Source: Actinomycetota bacterium (GTDB taxonomy: Bacteria; Actinomycetota; Thermoleophilia; Solirubrobacterales; 70-9). From it: DNA of 64,000 bases. The position numbers were made by a program, and so were the translations under genes. Below, one piece after another: positions 57,972 to 64,000 of this stretch (position 1 is the stretch's first letter; each line of letters opens with the position of its first letter). The stretch is taken from positions 1-64,000 of the forward strand of contig JAFDWB010000092.1 in assembly GCA_018268675.1 (NCBI GenBank). Direction: 5' to 3'. The notes under the pieces were generated by a model that saw only the letters and a program-made list of their open reading frames with translations, was not told where the DNA came from and made no database searches.

Positions 57972-58484
57972 TTGAACGAGCCAATCCAGCAGAACCAGCT
58001 CCTCGCCTTCGTCGAGATCCCGAAGGGGAGCCGCAACAAGTACGAGTACGACGAGGGCCTCGACCGGGTGGTCTTCGACCGCTTCCTGTCCGGCTCGACC
58101 GTGTACCCGACCGATTACGGCTTCCTGCCCGGCCATCTGGGCGAGGACGGCGACCCGCTCGACTGTCTGGTGGTCGGCTCGGAGCCCACTTTCCCCGGCT
58201 GCGTGACGCCGGTGAAGCCGGTCGCGCTGTTCAAGATGCGCGACGAGAAGGGCGCCGACGACAAGGTCATCTGCGTGCCGACCCGCGACCCGCGCTGGTC
58301 CCACATCGAGAGCCTCGACGACGTTCCCGAGCAGCTCCAGGAAGAAATCGAGCACTTCTTCAACGTCTACAAGAATCTCGAACACAAGCCGGTCGAGACC
58401 GACGGCTGGCACCCCCTGAGCGACGCCGAACGGACGATCGAGGAGGCCCGCCGGCGCCAGCTCGAGGCGAACCCCGAGTCCTAG
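57972..58484 (+). CDS. ppa: Inorganic pyrophosphatase (family I)
   Basis: 170 aa. IPKGSRNKYEYDEGLDRVVFDRFL, YPTDYGFLPGHLGEDGDPLDCLVV (the D-G-D-P-x-D metal signature) and MRDEKGADDKVICVPTRDPRW are all standard. The enzyme hydrolyses pyrophosphate and is cytoplasmic and essential. The start is TTG, with no clear ribosome site. Monocistronic. Confidence 0.95.
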   Translation: MNEPIQQNQLLAFVEIPKGSRNKYEYDEGLDRVVFDRFLSGSTVYPTDYGFLPGHLGEDGDPLDCLVVGSEPTFPGCVTPVKPVALFKMRDEKGADDKVICVPTRDPRWSHIESLDDVPEQLQEEIEHFFNVYKNLEHKPVETDGWHPLSDAERTIEEARRRQLEANPES

Positions 58485-58507
58485 AGCGGCGGGCGCTCCC
58501 GTCGCCA

Positions 58508-58513
58508 TAATTT
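58508..58513 (+). promoter_or_regulatory. -10 hexamer of a probable leaderless promoter (GNAT)
   Basis: TAATTT six bases before the GTG at 58520, with no ribosome site between. Confidence 0.5.
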
Positions 58514-58519
58514 GCGGCT

Positions 58520-59056
58520 GTGATCGACGCCGCCGCCGTGATCGAGACCGAGCGCCTGCGCCTCGAGCGCTGGGACGAGCGCCACACCGAGCTGCTCGTG
58601 CGGCTCGCCTCGATGCCCGCGGTGATGCGCTTCATCGGCACCGGCGACCCCTGGCCGCCGCTCCTCGCCGAGGACGTCGCCCGCGCCGAGCGTCGCCACT
58701 GGGAGGACCACGGCTTCGGCTGGCGCGCCGCGATCGATCGCGCCGACGGCCGCGGCATCGGCCTCGTCTCGTTGAACTACGCGGGGGAGGGGACGGCCGG
58801 CCTCGACCCCGAGGAGCGCGAGATCGGCTGGTGGCTCGAGCCGGAGGCCTGGGGCAGAGGGCTCGGCTCCGAGGGCGCCGCGGCGCTCCGCGACGAGGCG
58901 TTCGAGGAGCTCGAGATGCCCAGCATCATCGCCCGCATCCAGCCGCCGAACTCGGCCTCGATCGGCGTCGCGCGGGCGCTCGGGATGGAGTTCGATTTCG
59001 AGACCACGGGGCGGAGTGGCGAGCGGCTGGTGGTTTACCGGCTCGATCGTTCTTGA
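58520..59056 (+). CDS. RimJ/RimL-type GNAT acetyltransferase
   Basis: 178 aa. It begins IETERLRLERWDERHTELLVRLAS, then EIGWWLEPEAWGRGLGSEGAAALRDEAFEELEMPSIIARIQPPNSASIGVARALGMEFDF, the acetyl-CoA loop and N-S-A-S/R helix of the ribosomal-protein acetyltransferase group. Acceptor unknown. Confidence 0.9.
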   Translation: MIDAAAVIETERLRLERWDERHTELLVRLASMPAVMRFIGTGDPWPPLLAEDVARAERRHWEDHGFGWRAAIDRADGRGIGLVSLNYAGEGTAGLDPEEREIGWWLEPEAWGRGLGSEGAAALRDEAFEELEMPSIIARIQPPNSASIGVARALGMEFDFETTGRSGERLVVYRLDRS

Positions 59057-59095
59057 GGCGGGCGATTGACGGAAGGGTTCCGGGGTTGGTCGGGC

Positions 59096-59199
59096 GGCCA
59101 TCGGGTGTCCCTCCGCCTGAAGCCGTCGCGCAGCTGGGGCGGGGTGTGAGGGTTCGGGCCGTCGTCCGGGAGCTTCATTCGGAGGGACACCCGATGGCC
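59096..59199. repeat. 20-base perfect inverted repeat enclosing 64 bases
   Basis: GGCCATCGGGTGTCCCTCCG (59096-59115) is exactly repeated in inverted form at 59180-59199. A shorter inner pair (CTGAAGC/GCTTCAT) continues the stem. It lies in the 256-base gap between the GNAT and GH15 genes, which otherwise shows nothing. Too perfect to be chance. Confidence 0.85.
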
Positions 59200-59312
59200 T
59201 TCGCCGGCGCTCCGTATCACGACTGACATGAAGCCGGGTCGTAGGGGTCACGCCGCGGGTGGGGGGATTGCTGCGGGGGCGGTCGTGCTTCGGCGTGGTC
59301 GCCCGGCCGGGC

Positions 59313-61214
59313 TCACAACCCTTCCCGGACCCCACCCATCGCCGTGAACACTTCTCTCGACCCGCCCTCCGGGTTCTCCTCGTCGGCGATCACGTGGGAC
59401 ACGGCGTTGACCAGCGCCAGGTGGGTGAAGGCCTGGGGGAAGTTGCCGAGGTGGCGGCCGGAGGCGGCGTCCATCTCCTCGGCGTAGAGGTCGAGCGAGC
59501 CGGCCATCGTCAGGAGGCGCTCGCAGAGCTGCCGGGCGCGGTCGCGCTCGCCGATCTCCGAGAGCGCCGAGACCAGCCAGAACGAGCAGATCAGGAAGGT
59601 GCCCTCCTTGCCGGAGAGGCCGTCGTCGGTCTCTTCGACCTTGTAGCGGAGCACGAGGCCGTCCTCGGTCAGGTCGCGGGCGATCGCCTCGACCGTCGCC
59701 ACGATCCGCGGGTCGTCGGCGGGCAGGAAGCGGTAGAGCGGCATCAGCAGCACCGAGGCGTCGAGCGCGTCGGTGTCGTAGTGCTGGCGGAACACCCCGT
59801 CGCGGCAGCCCCGCTCGCAGATCTCGGCCTTGAAGGCGTCGGCCTTCGCGCTCCACTCAGCGGCGAGGTCCTCGCGCCCCGCCTCGCGCGCCAGCCGCGC
59901 GCCGCGGTCGGCCGCCACCCACATGCTCACCTTCGAGGAGACGTAGTGCTGCGGCTCCCCGCGCGACTCCCAGATCCCCTGGTCGGGCTCGGGGAACGAT
60001 TCGATCGCTTTCTCCACCTGGTGGGCGATCAGTTCGCGGTCGGCCTGCGTCCCGGTCCCCTTCAGCGCTTTTTCGTGCAGGTAGACGGAGTCGAGGAGGG
60101 CGCCCCAGACGTCGTTCTGGTGCTGGTCGAAGGCGCCGTTGCCGATCCGCACCGGCCGCGCGCCGCCGTACCCGCAGAGGTGGTCGAGCGTCGACTCGGT
60201 CAGGTCCCGCTCGTGCCCGATCCCATACATGATCTGCAATTCGGGATGGTCCCGGCACACCTCCAGGATGAAGCGCATGAAATCGCGCGCCTCCTGGTCG
60301 AAGCCGAGCGTGTGCAGCGCCCAGAGGCTGAAGGTCGAGTCGCGGATCCAGGTGTAGCGGTAGTCCCAGTTGCGGGCCCCGCCCGGCGTCTCCGGCAGCG
60401 AGGTCGTCGAGGCGGCGACGATCGCCCCGGTCGGCGAGTAGGTAAGGCCCTTCAGCACCAGCGCGGAGCGCTGCAGGTGGATGCGCCACGGGTGGTCGGG
60501 GAATTCGCCGTGCCGCAGCCAGAGCCGCCAGAATTCCTCCGTCATCTTGATCCGCTCGTGCGCCTCGGCGGCGTCGGAGGGCCCGCTCAGCCCCGCCTGG
60601 CCCCAGCTCAGCGCGCAGTAGGCCCGCTCGCCCTCCTTCAGGTGGATCCGGCCGCGGACCGCGCCGCCGTCGGCCTCCAGCTCCAGGTCGGTGCGCAGCT
60701 CCAGCTCCGGCCCGCCCGCGCCGCGCGCCACCATTTCGCCCGGCGTTTCGCTCCCGGCGCTCCAGGTCGCCGCCCCGCGCCCGTAGTCGAAGCGCGGCAG
60801 GCACTCCAGCTCCACGTCGACTTCGCCGTCGATGCAACTGACCGTGCGCAGCAGCGAGTGGTCGGACTCGTGGGAGACGATCGGCGCGCCGCCGGTCGGC
60901 GTCCAGGAGGCGATCGAGAGCGCGTCGGTGACGACCAGCCAGCCGGTGTCCGTCACCCAGGTCGTCTCGATCACCAGCGTCCCCGGCTTGTAGCGGCGGC
61001 TGATCGGGACGACGACCCCCGGCGGGCGCAGCGTGAACCGGCCGGCGCCGCGGTCGAGCACCGAGGCGAAGACGCTCGGTGAGTCGAAGCGGGGGAGGCA
61101 GAGCCACTCGATCGCCCCGTCGAAGGAGACCAGCGCCGAGGTGTGGCAGTCCGAGAGGAAGCCGTAGCCGCCGATCGGCGGGAAGCTGTCGGAGGCGGGG
61201 CGGGCGCTCGGCAC
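59313..61214 (-). CDS. Glycoside hydrolase family 15 protein (glucoamylase/trehalase-like)
   Basis: 633 aa, the usual length. The N-terminal beta domain starts PPIGGYGFLSDCHTSALVSFDGAIEWLCLPRFDSPSVFASVLDRGAGRF. The (alpha/alpha)6 catalytic domain begins near residue 230 with LTYSPTGAIVAASTTSLPETPGGARNWDYRYTWIRDSTFSLWALHTLGF, the key GH15 signature, and continues to GKEGTFLICSFWLVSALSEIG with the catalytic Glu region. Intracellular; probably splits trehalose or alpha-glucans. GTG start with TAGCTT six bases upstream. Confidence 0.93.
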   Translation of the reverse strand: MPSARPASDSFPPIGGYGFLSDCHTSALVSFDGAIEWLCLPRFDSPSVFASVLDRGAGRFTLRPPGVVVPISRRYKPGTLVIETTWVTDTGWLVVTDALSIASWTPTGGAPIVSHESDHSLLRTVSCIDGEVDVELECLPRFDYGRGAATWSAGSETPGEMVARGAGGPELELRTDLELEADGGAVRGRIHLKEGERAYCALSWGQAGLSGPSDAAEAHERIKMTEEFWRLWLRHGEFPDHPWRIHLQRSALVLKGLTYSPTGAIVAASTTSLPETPGGARNWDYRYTWIRDSTFSLWALHTLGFDQEARDFMRFILEVCRDHPELQIMYGIGHERDLTESTLDHLCGYGGARPVRIGNGAFDQHQNDVWGALLDSVYLHEKALKGTGTQADRELIAHQVEKAIESFPEPDQGIWESRGEPQHYVSSKVSMWVAADRGARLAREAGREDLAAEWSAKADAFKAEICERGCRDGVFRQHYDTDALDASVLLMPLYRFLPADDPRIVATVEAIARDLTEDGLVLRYKVEETDDGLSGKEGTFLICSFWLVSALSEIGERDRARQLCERLLTMAGSLDLYAEEMDAASGRHLGNFPQAFTHLALVNAVSHVIADEENPEGGSREVFTAMGGVREGL

Positions 61215-61236
61215 GGCGGCAAGCTAGCACCGCGTC

Positions 61237-61242
61237 TAGGCT
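61237..61242 (+). promoter_or_regulatory. -10 hexamer of a probable leaderless promoter (small ORF 61249)
   Basis: TAGGCT six bases before the ATG at 61249. The divergent GH15 gene has TAGCTT at 61221-61226 in the same arrangement. Confidence 0.45.
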
Positions 61243-61248
61243 GAGGCG

Positions 61249-61368
61249 ATGAGGCTCTCCACGTTGGGCAGGGCGCGCGCCTGGCTCGTCACCGGGGCTC
61301 CGGGCCGCGGGTTCGCCTTCGCCCTCGACTTCGCCGCGGCGCTGCGGGCGATGAGGCGCTCCCGCTAG
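61249..61368 (+). CDS. Very small basic ORF upstream of trigger factor
   Basis: 39 aa, MRLSTLGRARAWLVTGAPGRGFAFALDFAAALRAMRRSR. Too short for most gene callers, but it has the leaderless -10 used by clearly real genes nearby. Its stop codon forms part of TAGGGT, a possible -10 for tig. One amphipathic or hydrophobic helix with basic ends. It may be a membrane-active peptide or a leader ORF. Confidence 0.35.
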   Translation: MRLSTLGRARAWLVTGAPGRGFAFALDFAAALRAMRRSR

Positions 61369-61380
61369 GGTCAGCCGACG

Positions 61381-62784
61381 ATGCAGACGACCCTCAAGGA
61401 GCTTCCCGATTCGCGCGTCGAGGTCCAGGCGGAGGTCCCGCCCGAAGACGTCCAGCGCGCCGCCAACCGCACCGCCCGCGCGATGGCGCGGGAACTGCGC
61501 CTGCCCGGCTTCCGCAAGGGCAAGGCGCCGCCGGCGCTGGTGATCCAGCGGATGGGCTTCGGGGCCGTCATCGCCGAAGCGATCCGGGACGCGCTCCCCG
61601 AGTGGTACGAACAGGCGCTGCTCGACGCCGCGATCACGCCGATCGGCGACCCCGACATCGACATCGTCTCCAGCCCCGAGGCGGAGGGCGAGCCGCTCAC
61701 CTTCAAGTTCGAGGTCGGGGTGCGGCCGATGGCCGAGCTCGGCGAGTACAAGGGCCTCGAGGTCGGCCGCGAGGACAAAGAGGTCGACGAGGAGGTGATC
61801 GACACCGAGGTGGACCGGATCCGCGAGGGGTTCGCGCGGCTCGAGCCGGTCGAGCGCGCCTCCGCCGAGGGCGACGCGGTGCTGATCGACTTCGAGGGCT
61901 TCGTCGACGGCCAGGCGTTCCAGGGTGGCAAGGCCGACGATTACCTGCTGACGCTCGGCTCGGGCCAGCTGATCGACAACTTCGAGGACCAGCTCGTCGG
62001 CGCCAAGCCGGGCGACGAGGTCGACGTCGAGGTCACCTTCCCCGACGAATACCAGGAAGAGAAACTGGCGGGCGAAGACGCGGTCTTCAAGGTCACGGTC
62101 AAGGAGGTGCGGGAGAAAATCCTCCCCGAGCTCGACGACGACTTCGCCTCCGACGCCTCCGAGTTCGACACCCTGGAGGAGCTCCGCGCCGACATCCGCG
62201 AGAAAGTCGCGGGCGCGCTGAACAGCCGCGCCGAGGAAGACTTCCGCATCGCCGCGGTCGACGCCGCGGTCGACAACGCGACGGTGGTGGTCCCCGACGA
62301 GATCGTCACCGCGCGGGCGACCGAACGGTGGGAGCGGATGGAACGCCAGCTCGCCGGCCAGGGGATGGACCCCAACATGTTCCTGCAGATGCAGGGTAAG
62401 ACGCGCGACGAGCTGATCGAGGAATCGAAGCCCGATGCCGAGCGGGAGCTGAAGCGCGAGGCCGTGGTGACGGCGATCGCCGCCGCCGAGGGGCTCGAGG
62501 CCTCCGAGGAGGAGATGGTGGAGGCGCTCGAGCACTCCGCCGAACACGAACGCACGACGCCGGAGAAGCTCTTGGCGCGGCTGCGCGAGAACGGGCGCGA
62601 CGCGATGATCCGCGAAGACCTGCTGGCGCGCAAGGCGATCGAGCTGGTCGCCGACTCGGCCAAGCCGATCCCGCTCGCCGAGGCCGAAGAGCGCAAGGGC
62701 AAGGCCGAGGCGGCGGAGAAGCTGCTGGCCCCGGAGGGCGAGGAGAAACCCGCAGGCAAACTCTGGACGCCCGGCGGCGAGTGA
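61381..62784 (+). CDS. tig: Trigger factor
   Basis: 467 aa. The ribosome-binding signature LPGFRKGKAPPALVIQRMG is in the N-terminal domain. A FKBP-type prolyl isomerase domain (about 155-240, VLIDFEGFVDGQAFQGGKADDYLLTLGSGQLIDNFEDQLVGAKPGDEVDVEVTFP) and a C-terminal chaperone domain follow, with an acidic/Lys-rich tail. It folds nascent chains at the ribosome exit. Followed by clpP after 19 bases, the common order. Confidence 0.96.
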   Translation: MQTTLKELPDSRVEVQAEVPPEDVQRAANRTARAMARELRLPGFRKGKAPPALVIQRMGFGAVIAEAIRDALPEWYEQALLDAAITPIGDPDIDIVSSPEAEGEPLTFKFEVGVRPMAELGEYKGLEVGREDKEVDEEVIDTEVDRIREGFARLEPVERASAEGDAVLIDFEGFVDGQAFQGGKADDYLLTLGSGQLIDNFEDQLVGAKPGDEVDVEVTFPDEYQEEKLAGEDAVFKVTVKEVREKILPELDDDFASDASEFDTLEELRADIREKVAGALNSRAEEDFRIAAVDAAVDNATVVVPDEIVTARATERWERMERQLAGQGMDPNMFLQMQGKTRDELIEESKPDAERELKREAVVTAIAAAEGLEASEEEMVEALEHSAEHERTTPEKLLARLRENGRDAMIREDLLARKAIELVADSAKPIPLAEAEERKGKAEAAEKLLAPEGEEKPAGKLWTPGGE

Positions 62785-62803
62785 TCAGTAGAGTGCCCGC
62801 ACG

Positions 62804-63388
<585 letters not shown>

Positions 63389-63401
63389 GCCACCCTCCGG
63401 T

Positions 63402-63407
63402 TAGGCT
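63402..63407 (+). promoter_or_regulatory. -10 hexamer of a probable leaderless promoter (gene 63415)
   Basis: TAGGCT seven bases before the GTG at 63415. Confidence 0.5.
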
Positions 63408-63414
63408 GCCGGGC

Positions 63415-63708
63415 GTGGCCGACCGCTACGAAGTAGACGACGAAGGCAACGCGGTCGCCGAAACCGCGGCCCCGGCCGACGATCCGCTGCGGCGCCAGGT
63501 CGAGGCGACGCTCCGCTTCGTCGCCCTGAGCACGGCCGTCGGCCTCGTCGTCATCGCGATCCTCGCCCTCGCGATCCCGAGCATCCGCGGTGTGATGATC
63601 CTGGTCGGCCTCGTCTACCTGATCACCTCCGTGACCGCCTACATCTTCCTGCGCCGCAACTTCAACGCCCGCCTGCAGCACGCCGGGCGCTCGCCCGAGG
63701 ACGCCTAG
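63415..63708 (+). CDS. Small two-helix membrane protein
   Basis: 97 aa from GTG. A charged N-terminal 35 residues (ADRYEVDDEGNAVAETAAPADDPLRRQVEATLRF) precede two hydrophobic helices (VGLVVIAILALAIPSI; VMILVGLVYLITSVTAYIFL) and a short basic tail. No family recognised. The leaderless -10 and position after clpP support it as real. Confidence 0.7.
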   Translation: MADRYEVDDEGNAVAETAAPADDPLRRQVEATLRFVALSTAVGLVVIAILALAIPSIRGVMILVGLVYLITSVTAYIFLRRNFNARLQHAGRSPEDA

Positions 63709-63745
63709 TCGGTCGATTCGGGGGCGGGGCCTGCTGTCGCCCGCC

Positions 63746-63800
63746 GGCGCGCCCGTCCCACCCTCACTACGGCTGGCTATGAGGGCGGGACGGGCGCGCC
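63746..63800. repeat. Palindromic element, family C, variant arms
   Basis: Arms GGCGCGCCCGTCCC and GGGACGGGCGCGCC plus inner CCCTCA/TGAGGG. It starts 38 bases after a stop codon and is the first of three elements to the window end. Confidence 0.85.
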
Positions 63801-63848
63801 TCGTGCGTATCCGGTGACGGAGAGGGCACAGGCCCCGCAGAGCGCCAC

Positions 63849-63897
63849 GGTGAGCTCGCAGAAACCCGCGGTATGCGCGGAGAACTGCGAACTCACC
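63849..63897. repeat. Palindromic element, family B
   Basis: Arms GGTGAGCTCGCAG and CTGCGAACTCACC with inner CCGCG/CGCGG; nearly identical to the copy translated inside the GNAT gene. Confidence 0.85.
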
Positions 63898-63927
63898 GGG
63901 GCACTCCGACGCTCCCCTGGCGTCGCC

Positions 63928-63980
63928 ATGTTGATGGGCCGAAAACCCGCCCATATGTCAGGTTTTCGGCCCATCAACAT
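63928..63980. repeat. Palindromic element, family A
   Basis: Arms ATGTTGATGGGCCGAAAACC and GGTTTTCGGCCCATCAACAT around a centre with ATATG, the most symmetrical family A copy in the window. Confidence 0.9.
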
Positions 63981-64000
63981 CCGAGGCCCGGGAAGGCGCA

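Overview
The window is high-GC, densely packed bacterial DNA from an actinobacterial-type genome. I infer a soil actinobacterium, probably Thermoleophilia/Solirubrobacterales. The reasons are the GC-rich codon use, frequent GTG/TTG starts, an MbtG-like N-oxygenase, lipoproteins with Cys lipoboxes, many -10 hexamers placed 6-7 bases before start codons (leaderless mRNAs), and swarms of dispersed palindromes. This placement is an inference and no marker gene proves it.

Layout. 1-8 kb: the tail of an IS481-type transposase, a thiamine-diphosphate enzyme, an amidohydrolase and a complete Liv-type ABC transporter, which look like a catabolic uptake island. 8-11 kb: a polar amino acid ABC transporter and a universal stress protein. 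11.4-21.6 kb: tRNA-Thr followed by seven genes that overlap by a few bases (ArgRS paralogue, PabA-PabB aminodeoxychorismate synthase, GNAT, HDAC-like deacetylase, AroQ-type mutase, P450, and an MbtG-like N-oxygenase joined in frame to a quinoprotein lipoprotein). I read this as an undescribed biosynthetic operon starting from chorismate. 21.6-28 kb: a palindrome array, a methyltransferase, a C39 peptidase, PAP2, TetR, NUDIX, RDD and DUF389 proteins, and GreA. 28-35 kb: one eight-gene phosphate operon (pstSCAB, a lipoprotein, two zinc-ribbon proteins and an exported phosphoesterase). 36-40 kb: a sulfate transporter operon. 40-43.3 kb: a metallophosphoesterase, an alpha/beta hydrolase, tRNA-Leu, tRNA-Glu and HicAB.

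43.6-46.6 kb is a decayed stress region: MgtC, sigma-factor and membrane-protein remnants among small genes preceded by GGGTAC promoters. 47-54.6 kb holds a tungstate-type uptake system (TupA, TupB, TupC, an HTH-TOBE protein) with an embedded ExbB/TolQ-DUF2149 pair and a PKD surface protein, next to a MocA-like nucleotidyltransferase. 54.6-61 kb: a flippase-like protein, an Xre-RES toxin-antitoxin pair, an SGNH hydrolase, pyrophosphatase, GNAT and a GH15 enzyme. 61-64 kb: trigger factor, ClpP, a small membrane protein and a final palindrome array.

Three genome-wide signatures stand out. Palindromic elements of several families lie between genes and, in frame, inside genes. Exported proteins use GAA for glutamate while cytoplasmic ones use GAG. 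Many genes appear to be leaderless.
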